Positions 46,039 through 59,200 of a stretch of 64,000 bases of DNA are shown piece after piece. The stretch spans positions 124,001 through 188,000 of the forward strand of contig JAMYHL010000005.1 in the NCBI GenBank assembly GCA_025531455.1, given 5' to 3'. The stretch is from Apiotrichum sp. Y4204 (Eukaryota > Basidiomycota > Tremellomycetes > Trichosporonales > Trichosporonaceae). Numbering within the stretch: position 1 is the stretch's first letter; each line of letters begins with the position of its first letter. Under the pieces are notes generated by a model. The model was not told where the DNA came from. It saw only the letters and a program-made list of their open reading frames with translations, and made no database searches. Made by a program: the position numbers and the translations under genes.

Positions 46039-47397
46039 GATCGAAGACAGTCGGTCGAGTAGATTGAACGAAAGAGGTGTTGATGTGAAGGTTGCTTCTA
46101 CAAGCGACCACCACGTGTATAGAGGCGAGTGATGGAGGTGTCGTCCGGCGACAGTGGGAAGATTATTCTATGTTAATGGCGAAGGAGGCGTTGGGGGGAC
46201 GTGAAGGACGGAGGGGCTGTATGGCGTAATGAGGTTATGGAGACGCGATTCGTTCGACAAGCTTGAGGAAATGAGGTTGGAGGATGGAAAGACGATGTTC
46301 AAAACGTGATCGTGGTGATGGAGGATCAGAAGGCTGTGCGTGGGGCGTGGGGCTGTGGGTGGGGAGTGGCAGGTCTGGATGGTGGACAAATGGCAACCAG
46401 ACTGGCTAGCGTACTAGCTGAACGAACTGCAGTCATGCGCTGTCACAATCAGGCTCAGGAAAGGGGGGGTGGGTGGTGGATCAACGGGAGGCAAAAGGGT
46501 CGAGGCACACGGTGAGTGTTTGGATGTGAGGGCGCATGAGAGCTGAGACATTCAAAAGGAACTTCAAACTCAGGGTCCAAAGGGGTCGCCTCGAAAACAG
46601 GATTCTGCAAGCGGCGGAGCGAAGTGCAGTTGGATCGCATACTTATGGCCTGAGGTCTGAGGGTAGGAGGCCAGGTACACGGGTGAAATGGCGAGTTTCC
46701 CCGTTCCTGAGACTCACAGGTAGTGAGCCGGGAGCAACTGGGTCGGGTGTGGGCAGGGCAGGCACACGGCGTAACAGCAGCCAAAGGCTCAAGCCCTGGG
46801 AGGGACCTCTTTGCAGGGACCTCTTTGCAGGCTCCGAGGGGGGCCTTGCTTTTGCTTGGGTCCCTACCGGCTTCTGGAGGGCGTACTGTGCCTCACCATC
46901 GCCAGAACCCTGACGCTCGATCATCGAATGCATCCATGGATGGGTGATCAGCAAGATCAAGTCGTCCATGTTGAAGCTTCGACGGTGAACGGTTTCCACA
47001 AACATACTTCGACACATTATCTATGAGGGTTATTCGCTTAAAAATTGTAAGATTCTGAGGTCAACAGCATGAAAGAATGTGGACATTTGTGCATATTTGT
47101 GTAGGATGGTTGATGTTGCTACTGGACGGAGACTCTTCGGCCCTAAATCAATGATGTGTAGTTTTTGAACAGAGGAAGCGGAGAGTATGTTCCGCTGCAG
47201 CAATGACATTCACAGAGTGGGGAGAACCAATGACGTTTGTTATGATATCCCTGCTCTGGCCCTAGTGCCTGTAGATACAGACATCGACCACAACCGTCAG
47301 GGTGTAGATATGCTCGACTTGCGATCCTCAACGTTCTATCTTTCCTTATCCACTCATTCCCAACGAACGTCTATCCCCCAACTTAAACAGCTACAAA
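46039..47397. other. Long divergent promoter CHS7/phosphoglycerate mutase
   Basis: About 1.36 kb. It contains an exact 14-bp tandem duplication (46801-46828) within a GC-rich section, G-rich runs near 46460, and a pyrimidine-rich leader just before the ATG at 47398. No gene is supported. Confidence 0.6.
46801..46828. repeat. Exact 14-bp tandem duplication
   Basis: AGGGACCTCTTTGC occurs twice in direct succession (46801-46814 and 46815-46828). Confidence 0.9.
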
Positions 47398-49377
47398 ATG
47401 TCCGCCCGTGCTGCTGAGGAACCGCCGCACGACTCGAAGAAGCAGAAGACCACTGTTCAGAGTACGTTTCCTACCTGTCATGCCGCGTACTGACAATGCG
47501 CAGAGAAGGTCTGTCTCATGTAAGTTGGTTCGGAACCGTTGACGATGCAATTGCCCACACTCCAGTGTCCACGATGGATGGGGTCTTTCGGACAACGAGA
47601 AGGGAAACGCCATCTTCCACGGTGACACGACTAACATGGACGCGATTCGCGACAAGCACAACTTTGTTGAACTCGACGCGTCGGGCTTGGCTGTCGGCCT
47701 CAAGGAGGGCCTTATGGGCAACTCTGAAGTTGGGTGGGTTTTGTAATATGTCTCTGCTATGTTGTGGCTGACGCCCAAGTCACCTGAACATTGGAGCTGG
47801 CCGTATTGTCTGGCAGGATATCGTGCGCATTGACCAAGGTATACACGCCTACTCCGGAGCATCTTGCTAACTTTGAGCTATCAAAACGGACGACTTCAAG
47901 AAGCAGCCTGCCGTTGTTGAGTGCCTCAAGCACGCTAAGGACGGCAATGGTAGACTTCACCTTATGGGTCTCCTTTCAGACGGTGGTGTTCATTCCCACA
48001 TCAACCACCTTCTTGCTCTTGTTCGCGCTGCTAAGGAGCAGGGTATTCCTCACGTTTACATCCATGCCTTTGGTGACGGCCGCGACACTGCCCCTTCTTC
48101 TGCTGTGAAGTACGTTCAACAGCTTCTCGACGCTGTCAAGGAAATTGGCCTTGGAGAGCTTGTTACATTCGTGGGTCGCTACTACGCCATGGACCGCGAC
48201 AAGCGCTGGGACCGCGTCAAGGTCGCTGTTGATGCTCTTGTGAAGGGCGAAGGCCAGCAGGCTGAGGACCCTGTCAAGGCGCTGGAGAAGTCATACGAAG
48301 ATGGCGTCACCGACGAGTTTGTCAAGCCCCTCATCTTTGGTGATGCCTCGACCCGCATTCAGGGTATGTGTAACTAAACCCGAAGAATCTGTCAGTTGAC
48401 GGACAGACAATGACACTATTTTCACCTTCAACTACCGCTCTGATCGCATGCGCGAGCTCGTCCAGCTTCTTGCTTTCGACGACAAGCCCATTGATGTTGA
48501 GATCCCCAAGGGTCTTGTACGTTGATCTAATCGAGAGGACTTCTAATACACAGAACATCACCACGATGTCCCGCTACAACCCGGAGTGGACCCTCCCTGT
48601 TGCCTTCCCCCCTGTCTCCATGGACAATGTGCTTGCCGAGTGGCTCGGCAAGCAGGGCGTAAAGCAGATGCACATTGCCGGTACGATAGTAGTTGGCAAC
48701 GTAAGCTAACTGTGCAGAAACCGAAAAGTACGCTCACGTTACCTTCTTCTTCAACGGCGGCGTGGAGAAGCAGTACGAAGGCGAGAGCCGCGCAATGATT
48801 CCTTCTCCGAAGGTTGCCACCTACGACAAGCAACCGGAGATGAGCGCGCAGGCTGTGGCTGACAAGGTTGCGGAGGTGGTCAAGTCGAACGAGTACGAGT
48901 TTGTGATGTGCAACTTTGCCCCGCCCGACATGGTGCGTATGCCGCTTGTCATGAGCTGATAAATAAGGTCGGTCACACCGGTGTTTACGAAGCCGCCGTC
49001 AAGGCCATCACTGCTACGGATGCTGCTGTTAAGACCATCTACGATGCATGCGAGGAGGCGGGTTACATCCTGGCTATCACGTCCGACCACGGCAACGCGG
49101 AGCAGATGCTTGACCTGGAAACGGGCAACCCTCACACGGCTCACACTACTAGTGAGTCTTTAGGTTACGAATGCTGTATTCACACGCAGACCCCGTCCCG
49201 TTCATTGTTACTGGTGACAAGGGCCTCCTGAAGGACTCGACCAAGATGGGTGCCTTGGCAGATGTCGCTCCCACCATCCTTACAATCATGGGTCTTCCCC
49301 AGCCCGAAGGTAAGTGAAGCTCAACTTCCCACTCCTTACGTTTCTCAGAAATGACCGGCCACTCTCTTGCCCAGTAG
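47398..49377 (+). CDS. 2,3-bisphosphoglycerate-independent phosphoglycerate mutase
   Basis: About 530 residues. Mn-dependent glycolytic enzyme interconverting 3- and 2-phosphoglycerate in the cytosol. It belongs to the alkaline-phosphatase superfamily and is unrelated to the dPGM (Gpm1) of baker's yeast. Landmarks: [19 protein letters not shown] (metal ligand Asp), [17 protein letters not shown] (phosphorylated Ser), [76 protein letters not shown] and [12 protein letters not shown]. All catalytic signatures appear intact. About eight introns of 40-60 nt interrupt the gene; one (about 48935-48967) splits PPDM/VGHTG. The start [15 protein letters not shown] is the first ATG after a pyrimidine-rich leader. 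Stop TAG is at 49375-49377. Confidence 0.95.
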
Positions 49378-50425
49378 CTCTCAAGGATGTTACATATTTA
49401 GGCAGATGCACAGTTGACATGTCACTGAGATGAAGCTCCATAGCTCCGTCTGTGTTCGAGGTGTTATATAGGTTCTAACTGCGCGCACTGCGCATCTGAA
49501 CTGCACGTGTCAGTCCATGGGGCTCCAATGAAAAGTGATAATGACAGGACACGTCATTCCACTCTCACATTGGGACCGAAATCAGTCTCGCGCCGTGCCT
49601 GTCCTCCCGTTGCACTTTAAAACCTGCGTTCGGCGACGGTTTTGTTTTCTTCATCTTTTTTCTTTCACGAGCATCCTCACGCACCTCTGCTGTTTTCGTC
49701 TCTCAGCGGAGTCGATATCGTGAGCCCACCTTGGGACAAGGTGCTCTAAGATAACTGGGAGCTACTTTGGCTTGCACAGGAAGGCGGAGTTTCTTTCTCT
49801 GGCCTGATGACGGTGCGAGTCACAATGCCCCGCACATTTTGTCTATGTCAGCTCAAATCTTTCGAGGGTGCCGCATTCCAGCTTCGTTTGCAATAGCTTG
49901 ATATCGTGGCCATCTTCCCATCTGTGAATGTAAACATGCTCGCACACCACCCCACGCATCAAAGAATGCAGGCGGAAGTGTTGTCACAGTGGTGTCACTG
50001 TTCGCTGCTGGGCTGCTAAGCCGCTGGACTGCAGAGACTTACGTAACAAAACTGCTGTTCAGGTGGTCAGAAATGACGCAACACAACTCTTCTATGGCTG
50101 GTCGTTGGCTGGGCTGGACTCGGCCCGGTCGCCCCTTGCGGTATGTGCAACCAGGGGCCGCGTCATGGGCACCTTGTGCAGCGTCGTTACCACGGTACCA
50201 CGGCAAGCGCTGCGCGCTGCTTGCGCTGCACATGCAGACATGCACTCCGATGACGAACAGTCGGGACCTTCGTTTGGTGTTGGTCAACCGACCGACGAGT
50301 CGCTCCTCTTTTCGATCTCATCTCTTCCATTCTCGAGCTTGGTTACTCGACATATATACCAGTTTCCCCCTTCTACTGCCAACACCCATCGATCTCCCAA
50401 CTACGCCCGATAACCTCATAATATC
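49378..50425. other. Intergenic: iPGM 3' flank and GRAM-gene promoter
   Basis: About 1.05 kb. Nothing recognisable. Short frames near 49989-50573 overlap the leader of the next gene and lack motifs. Confidence 0.5.
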
Positions 50426-52817
50426 ATGCCTTCAATTCTTCGGTCCAAGAGAACTTCTCGACCTCCACCACTGGAGCCTGCGGACCTGGATACCTCTGAG
50501 TTTGGTTCTCCTTCCAGACTGTTTCGTGCTCCTACATCGGCCAAGACTGTCGATACCACAAGTTCATCTTTGAACCGCCCACTGTCGCCCAACAAGCCCG
50601 ACACTCCCCAAGTAGTGGTGACCGGGGATAGTACCGCATCCAATCCCTCTCTGTCTGGACAGGTCGTGGCCGATGAACCCGAGTCCTTGACTGCCGGTTC
50701 AGATGGCCTGGGCCGCGTCGACACGCGGAATCACCGCGAATCTCTTGTTCAGAGGGTTGCCGAGCGCTTAAACTCTCCGAATGGTGATGGCAAAAAGAAG
50801 AAAGGGCGTTCCCGACGGACCTCTACGTCTTCCGCCATCTCCCAAGGAAACACTATAGCGGCTGCTCTGGCCAAGAGCGGTCTACAGATCGCCGGAACTG
50901 GGGATGATGCTGCGACAAGGCAAAGTTCGAGAGCTGTTTCAACTGGTCGGTCTCCTTACCTTCTATCCCACGATTACGAAAGCGATGACGGTTACGGGAC
51001 TGAGGATGAAAGTGACAACGAGAGTATTGGAGAAGACCTCGATAACCTTCCCGTGACAGGCTTTGCTGTCGCAAGCAACCGCCGAAACGCCGAATTCCAC
51101 GCCATGTTTCCAACCGTTGATGAAGGAGATTATCTGATCGAAGGTGAGCGTTGCATCCTTCGTTCCTGGTACTACCAGAGTTAATGACAGATTACGGATG
51201 TGCCCTTGCAAAGGACATTCTTGTCCATGGACGGCTTTACGTGTCGGAGAATCACATATGCTTCCATTCCAATTTGTTCGGTTGGGTCACCGACGTAAGT
51301 AGTGCTGGTGAAGAAGAGTATTAATTGTACAGCTCATCATTCCATTTTCCGACGTCCAGCGGATTGAAAAGAAGATGACAGCGCTGGTGATTCCCAACGC
51401 CATTGGTATCATTACCGGTAAAGAAAAGGTAGGTCACACAGGTCCTCTTCCCACTGCCAGCTGACACTCCAGTACACGTTTGCATCATTGATATCCCGCG
51501 ACTCTACGTTCGATGTTCTTATGAACATCTGGCGTATTGCCCATCCTGGTGCAGAGATGCCCGCATCTGGTCCTGCCAATAGCGCTTCGCGTCCTGAATC
51601 CGTTGCAGAGGAGTGCGAGGGTCAACAGGCTCCTGCCGCTCATCGATCGACCGAATGTGCCTGCGGGAAGAACGGGCAGCACTATGCCGAAACAGCTTTG
51701 GAAGCCATCTTCCCAAGCTCGCCCGAGAAGGTGTACAACCTAATCTTCAACAGCGGCTGGTTTCGAACTTTCCTGTCTGGCAGTCAAAACTTGCGAGGTT
51801 AGTTGCCGACCCTCCATCTTTGCTGATATGCCTCGCAGACATTGAGACCTCGGACTGGCGACCAGACGAGAATCAGAAGCTTTCTCGGTCAATGACATAT
51901 ATCAAGCCTCTCAACGGGTCTATCGGACCCAAGCAAACAAAGTGTCATATTGTTGACGTTCACGAACACTGCGACGTCGACGACTACATCTCCATGATTA
52001 CCACTACACGGACTCCCGACGTACCTAGCGGTGGTGTTTTCAGTGTCAAGACGCGGACGTGCTTCAGCTGGGCCAGTGCTACCACAACTCGCATGACTGT
52101 GACAACAGAGGTGGAATGGACCGGCAAGTCATGGGTTAAAGGTAAGAGACAGTCCTTACAGCGCGGTGTTGATTGGTGCTGACATGTTTAGGGATTATCG
52201 AGAAGTCAGCCATCGATGGCCAGAAACAGTACCATGAAGATCTCGCCAAGGAAATGCGTGCGCATATGAAGGAGCATCCAACGGAATTCGCTGTAGCCGG
52301 CGCCGAGAACGCCGACGACGAGGAAGATTCCGCGGCAGTAGAGCCAACACCTACCGAAGCTCAAGAGTACGCCGCTCAGAACCGTCGTGCTCGCCAAGAT
52401 GCCGATTACTGGCTTTTGCAAGGAGCCCTCGATTCTGTCCTGTCCGGTCTAAAGTCCATTGGTCAAGGCGTAGGCACCGCAGTCAACACATTGTCCGATT
52501 TGTTATCCGACTCTCCGATAAGCAAGGGCTCTCTCATGATGATCCTTGTCGCCATTTTGGTCGCTTCCAATATTTACACCTATCTTGCACGGCCCGTTTC
52601 TCAGCACAAGGTCAAGCGAATCCAACGTTTTGGCGCGACTGAAGACGACGTTGCCGAGGCGGTCCGTATCATTCTAGCTAAGCGGGCTGCTACCACACCC
52701 AAGGAAGAAGTGGCAGAGCTCCTTCGCATATTGGATGAGATTGACAGTCGGTCTGTCAAGCTGCGGGCGTCGTTGGTTGGCAATGACGACCACGACAACC
52801 TCAACAAGCTCGACTAG
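50426..52817 (+). CDS. GRAM/VASt-domain ER sterol-transfer protein (Lam/Ltc/Aster type)
   Basis: About 690 residues. A membrane-contact-site protein that moves sterol between plasma membrane and ER in the Lam/Aster family. Order: a disordered Ser/Pro-rich N-terminus with a basic patch ([13 protein letters not shown]) and an acidic patch ([17 protein letters not shown]); the GRAM domain ([20 protein letters not shown], then [19 protein letters not shown], with [15 protein letters not shown]); a linker; the VASt/StART-like domain ([20 protein letters not shown], then [20 protein letters not shown], up to [13 protein letters not shown]); and a C-terminal membrane segment ([20 protein letters not shown]) followed by a short charged helical tail. 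Introns lie near 51144-51191, 51295-51332, 51430-51472, 51800-51838 and 52142-52192. I could not tell which yeast Lam it is closest to. Confidence 0.9.
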
Positions 52818-53223
52818 GCCAGCTGATTGATACCTTTGTTTTTCTATTACGTAACTCAGCACTCATGTATGAAGCGTGATTATGGTCCCGTTGCGCGCCC
52901 AGGGACGCGTCGTTCCGTGACGCGTCCGTCTTCCGCATCCATCCAATCTAACGCCTATTGGCCCAGAGGCCAGAGGACGAAATCAAACACACCGCGTTTT
53001 ATTCATTACTCACCTCATGCGTACGCGTCGCGACCCTTATACCCTTAGAAAGCGAGTTAGCGTCTCCCTGGCCGCACCTTGGAGCCTGTAACTGGTGCGG
53101 CTGCATGAGAGCTTGCATTCGCCTAGTGCTCCAACTTGCAACTTGACAACCCATACTGTCCATTCGTATCTTGTTGAAGCTTCCACCACCTCTCCTCCCA
53201 ACTCCGTGGCTGTGATTTCAGCC
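52818..53223. other. DNMT5 promoter region
   Basis: 406 bp between the GRAM gene and the methyltransferase gene. It has three ACGCGT words, listed separately. No other structure seen. Confidence 0.6.
52905..53029 (+). promoter_or_regulatory. Three ACGCGT (MCB-like) sites upstream of DNMT5
   Basis: ACGCGT occurs at 52905-52910, 52920-52925 and 53024-53029, that is 194-319 bp before the ATG. The first two sit 15 bp apart. In yeasts the MBF factor binds this word and drives G1/S transcription. The same word also occurs singly elsewhere in the window and twice in the SNF4 leader, so only the clustering is notable. Confidence 0.5.
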
Positions 53224-56200
53224 ATGATGGACCGGACTTCCTTGAAGAGGGCCGTATCCAAACCCATATTGACTGTCGACCTGACAGCCGACTCGGACGA
53301 GGACACCACACCTCTCACCAATAGCAACAGACATAACAAACGAAAACGCGTAAGGCCACATTGATCATGGTTGAATACTGATAGCAGCATGAGCCAAGCC
53401 CCTCTGATAACGAGTCCTCTGGCGACGACGGCAGCCTACCAGACCTTGAAGAAGAGGAGTATGAGATCGACTACATCGTCGACTCTAGGTTCCGGTGCTA
53501 TCGCGGCATAACCGTTTTGGAGTATCTCATTCACTGGAAAGGTTACGACACTGAGGACCGCTCTTGGACACAGGCAGATCAGCTCGAGGACGACAGTCCT
53601 GTCGTTGTAGAGTTCTACGAGAAGCATCCCAGGAAGCCCACCAAAACCACACGCAACGCCTTCGACCTTCTTCGACCCCAGGGGTCAAACTCCCGCCCAC
53701 AACGTAACGGCAAGCCTCCTCCTCAGTCGAAACCCGAACGTAAAGCAAAGCAGATCTCTTCAACATCCACACGGCGGCCCAAACCAACAACCGAGGACGA
53801 TGCTGAATTTGTGCACTCGTCGGGCGATGAGAACAGTGATGGCGGCAGCTTCAAATCTGATCCATCGAATGAAAGCGAGAGCGGTGGCGAATCCTCGACT
53901 CCTGATGATGGTGCGTGAAGCGCCATGACTGTAACGCAAGGCTCCCGAGCTAACCAGCAGACTCACCCAAAAAGGACAAGGTTAAAAAGTTCTTAGGAGG
54001 GTGGGGAAAGCGGCCCCCAACTCGGAAAAAAGCATCAGTCAACATGTGCGTCATTGATAGGACAACACTGACAACAGTGGTTCCTTCAGAAGCCCTGTCG
54101 TTTCAAAGCATGTCGGGAACGCCAAAGACATGAACGTCGACTTGGCTCCGATAAGCAACATCAATGAAATGTTTGACGACCTTACCTCCAAAGTAGGCCA
54201 CGAACTGACGACCTCCTTTGCGCTGACACCCAGATGCCCACCATCGTCAACCTTGTCACACAACTAAATGGGCGCAAGCTGCGTGTTGCAACTATGTGCT
54301 CGTATGTCGTGTAAACGGTCCTGAGACTGACTGTTTTAGCGGCACAGAATCCCCCTTGCTCGCCCTCAACATGATCGCCAAAGCCATCCAGAAGCAACAC
54401 GACGTAAACTTGGAGTTTGACCATGTCTTCTCCTGCGAGATTGAACCTTTTAAACAGGCATACATTGAACGTAACTTTGCCCCTCCTATTCTCTTCCGTG
54501 ACGTCACAGAACTGGGTCGCCAGAAGGCGCATACTGCTTATGGCTCCCGGGTTGATGTGCCAGGGAATGTTGACGTGGGTTTTATCAGCGAAGTCCATGA
54601 CTGACGGCCAGATTCTTATTGCCGGAACGTCGTGCGTCGATTATTCTGGCCTGAACAACGAAAAGCAGGATATCGACGCCAATGGAGAGTCCGGTCGCAC
54701 ATTCCGTGGCATGCTCCAATGGGTTAAAAAGCACCAACCCCCAATTGTGATTTTGGAAAACGTTTGCAGTGCGCCGTGGGACAAGGTGGTTGAATACTTT
54801 GCGGAGATCAATTACGACGCACAGTACACCAGGTATGACTTCCTTTGCAGCAAGAACTGATCAACTAGGCTTGACACGAAGGAGTATTACATCCCACACA
54901 CCCGTACTCGCGTATACCTCTTTGCGACGCCATACAGCAAAGACAAACGAGAACATCTTCCGGAGAAATGGGTGACAACTGTTCGCGATCTCAGACGACC
55001 ATGGTCCGTTCCTTTCGAGGCTTTCCTTCTTCCGGCAGATGACGCCAACATTCATCGAGCTCGGATGGATCTGGCTGCTGCCAGGCTCTACCGAGATGGC
55101 AATCAGCGAAAGCCCACCGATTGGGGTCGCTGTGAGTCGCGTCATGCTCGCGCGCGTCAGGAAGAAGGACTCGGCATTCTACGACCATTGACGGCTTGGC
55201 AAGAAGCGGGAGTGTGCAAGGGCCTCGATTGGACGTGGAACGACTGGCTGTTGGCCCAGACGGAGCGTGTCGTCGATCTTCTGGAAATTTCAACTCTCCG
55301 CATGGCCAAGGACGGAGTAGACGCTGGCTACAAGGCCTGCATCTGGAATGTCAGCCAGAATGTAGACCGACAAACGGGTTCGTCTCGTACCGCATTGGCC
55401 CCATGCCTCACACCTAACATGATCCCTTGGGTAACGAACCGTGGAGGTCCTGTGACGGGTCGTGAAGCCCTCGCTCTTCAAGGCATCCCAGTCCGCGAAT
55501 TACTGCTCACCAGCGAAAACGAGGACCAACTGGCCGATCTCGCGGGCAACGCCATGACCACAACGGTGGTCGGCGCTTCGATGCTGGCTGCTCTCTGTCT
55601 GGCGGTGGACAAACTGCCCGAAGGTGCCGATGCTGTCGAGGAGTCGATGGCGCACAAAGCGCGTGAGGACGAAACCCAGCAGGCTGTCGCTTCTCGGATC
55701 GTTGGCGAAACCAAACTCAAGTCACACCCATTGGACCTCGCCAAAATTGGGAATGTAGATCTCACTGAGCTGCTTGATGCGGCTCAGCGAAGCTCTCGGC
55801 ATTGCGAGTGTGAGGGCCAATCAGGCATTTCGACATCACCTATCAACCGTTGCGTGGCCTGTGGTGGCAAATCGTGCACGGCGTGTGGAGGCCGCCCAGA
55901 ACATGAATACAAGCCTTGTAACGACAAGCGCTTAGAGACCATCGAGTTTGAGAAGTTCATCAAGGAGCTGCTTCCCATGCGCATCAACGTGTCCGGTGTG
56001 TCTTCATCCTCGTTGGTAGCAGTCCGCGATCAGGCAACCGCGCTTGGCAAGGGAGATGTGCGTTCTGCGGACTGGGACATGTGGACCAAAGCCCTTGTGG
56101 GGGCGGTAAATGGTAAAGAGTTCCGCTTCCGTTATCTCAAGCGCCAAGCTGTTTGGACGGCAGTGTACGAAGCCCCATCGGCCGTCCTGGAATTGTGTCT

Positions 56201-59200
56201 GTGCACGCCGGCTCCAGAGTGGCGCCTTACTGTCAAGGCCCCTTCAGCTGAACCAGTGAAAAGTCGACTCCGAGAGCTCTTGCGACGTCCAGTGGCTCGC
56301 ATGCGGCTTGACATGAGCCAACATGATCTTCTCGGCGGCACTTGGGAGTGGCGCATTCCATCGTACCAACGATTCGCCGTGGAGGTCAAGGGCTGTGGAG
56401 AGATGGTGCCCACATGGCAGTCTTCCCTGGGACTTCAAGCCGGATTAGACGGCACATCCCGCTGGTCTCAAATCTCCATTGAACTCCCTCCGGAAGCGAA
56501 GACGGTCTTGGATCGCGACCTCTCCGGTGTCTACACACTGCTTCCGAAGTGCGGTCAAGCTCAAGCATCGCTTCACTCCAAAGACTCGGACGACCCTCTC
56601 CTCCCTCCTCTCTATCTCTTCCTGGATCCTTCCCGATGTGGTGAGGCAGCTGAAGACACTTATGTCTTCTCCACATCCATTGATCGCCTCGACTACTATA
56701 CCGAGCGTGACATCATTGCGTCGCTCGACAAACGCTGGCGCGAATCGAAGACGCAGAAACAAACGGTCAACCTCGATATCTCGGGAGCGTGGACACCTAG
56801 CAAAACGGTTCGTCTAACCGCTATCGGCGGCCACGATGTTGCTATCGACGATCAACTTATGGAGGCCACCTATGCCATTCCAAAGAACGGACGTGCAGTT
56901 TCTCGGGCAACAGACAATTGCAAGCACGCGGCTGCATTGTTGTCCGTTCGAGTCTCGCTGGATCCATCACATGCTGAGGATATGTGGAGCCGCGATGTCT
57001 GGCGAGAGATTGATCTCGAACATCAAGGCAATGGGACTTTTGCGCAACTGGCTTGGATTACTGAACGTCTGCCTCCGCTTGACCATCTGTCGTCGTGGAA
57101 CGCTCTTGCCGACGTTGAGGTAAGGAAGATTTGGTGTCCAAAGTTACTCACAAAGCAGCTAGGAGAGTGTGGCCATTGCGCACCGTTGCCTCCTACTATT
57201 CATTGGATTCGTCAGCCGGGTAAGCCCAACAAGAATGGCGGCAAAACCAAAAGTACTGTTATCGCATTCGAGGACCGTTTGGAAGCCGGACGCTATGAAC
57301 AGGTGAGCTAGTGCATTTGGACATGACTAACGATCCAAGGCGCTGAAAAATCGACCCTCGCCGTTTGTGGTGCAGCTGCGTCTGGACAACGACGTTGGAT
57401 CCCTCCGCATTGGTCTTAATGTTCGCTCTCTCGCTCATAGAGCACTCTCACGACTTCCGCCCGGTCAGAGTAAAGGAACTGTAACGCTATCCTGGCGTTT
57501 GACTCCCAATCGAGTGACTGAAGCGCCTCGGCCTCCTCGTTTATTCGTTCTTCCCAGCAACAAACGTGACCCTCAGCACGCTCAGCCCAAGGACCTAATA
57601 CTCCCCCTTCGAAAGGAGCAGTTGAGGTCATTGTGGTGGATGCGGCAGCAAGAACAACCCAAAAACAAGACTCACACATTTGTGGAAGAGGAAATTGCCG
57701 AAGCGACTCTGCCATCGGTGGGCTGGCGAGCGGAGGGAAAGGCAGAGCGACACGTCATGGTGCGCGGTGGTGTGATCGCCGACCAAGTCGGTTACGGCAA
57801 GACCATTATTTCTTTGGCCCTCATCGCCGAGACCACCGAGATCCCTGCACCCGAGCCCGAACCTGTGGGACTGATCGACCTGAAAGCCACCTTGGTTGTT
57901 GTGCCTGGCCATCTCAGCAAGCAATGGCCTAGCGAGATTGACCGGTTTACTGGCACGCGATTCAAGACCGTTGTGATTCAAAATATGAAAGACCTAAACG
58001 GTATGAGTATTGCGGATCTGCAAAAGGCAGACATAATTGTGATGGCTGCCGACATCTTCGAATCTGAGGGTTACTGGCAGCGCGTTGAATACCTGTCTGC
58101 GCATCCGATAGACTGGCTTAGCGACAAGAACGGCGGTCGCTTCTTTTCAGAACGACTCGATTCGGCCATGAAGACTCTTGTGGATCAAACCGAAGTTCTC
58201 AAAACGGAGGGTGCTGCTGCTGCGCAGAGCCGTATGGCGGACAACCAACGCCACCTTGTTGAGGAAGCGGAAAGCAAAACGAACCAACTGAAAGCGGCCA
58301 GCTTCGGTAAACGTTTGAAAGGTGCTGCCTATCGCGACAAATACGATGCCGACAACCGACCGACGAAGAAGTCCAAGGCCGGTACAACCAAGAAGTCTAA
58401 GACCGATGAGAATCCTTGGGAGGCCGATGAGGACGAAGAAGAAGAAGATGAGATTGAAACCGACAAGCCAACGTTCCACGATCCAAAGGGCAAGGAATCA
58501 CTGCGTAGCTCAACCACGCAGAAGGACTTCCGCCTGTTGGCGAGCCCAGTCGTGCACATGTTCCGGTAGGTCTTTTGTTACAAACCAGTGTCTGACAACA
58601 GCTTCCGTCGAGTGATAGCAGATGAATTCACATACTTGGAGAAAAGATCTCTGGCGGCAGTACTGCGGCTCTCCTCGTGCTACAAATGGATTCTGTCCGG
58701 CACCCCTCCCGTTAATGACTTCCCTGCGATTCGAAGCATTGCCACGTTCATGGGCATTCACCTCGGAATTCAAGACGATGCCGAGGGAGGTCCTCAAGTG
58801 GCGAAAGCGCGTGCGAAAGAGAAGACACAGGCCGAGAAGTTCCACGCCTTCCGGGAGATTCATTCTAGCGCGTGGCACCAACGTCGCGAAGATCTGGCAC
58901 AAGAGTTCCTCAACACCTTTGTCCGTCAGAACATTGCCGAGATCGACGACATTCCTACCGTTGAACACATTCATACCATCAAATTGCCCGCAAGTGAGGG
59001 GGCTGTGTATCTGGAGCTCGAGCACCATCTTCAGGCGCTGGAAATGCAGGCGTAAGTGTGCTGTGATGTTCTAAGCTCATTTCTAGTCGAAAGGAAACGA
59101 AGTTCAAGAATGTTTCGCAAGGCGATCGCAACGCTCGACTCGAGGAAGCGCTAGCCGACTCTCGCACCGCTGAGGAGGCTCTTTTGAAGCGCTGTTGCCA

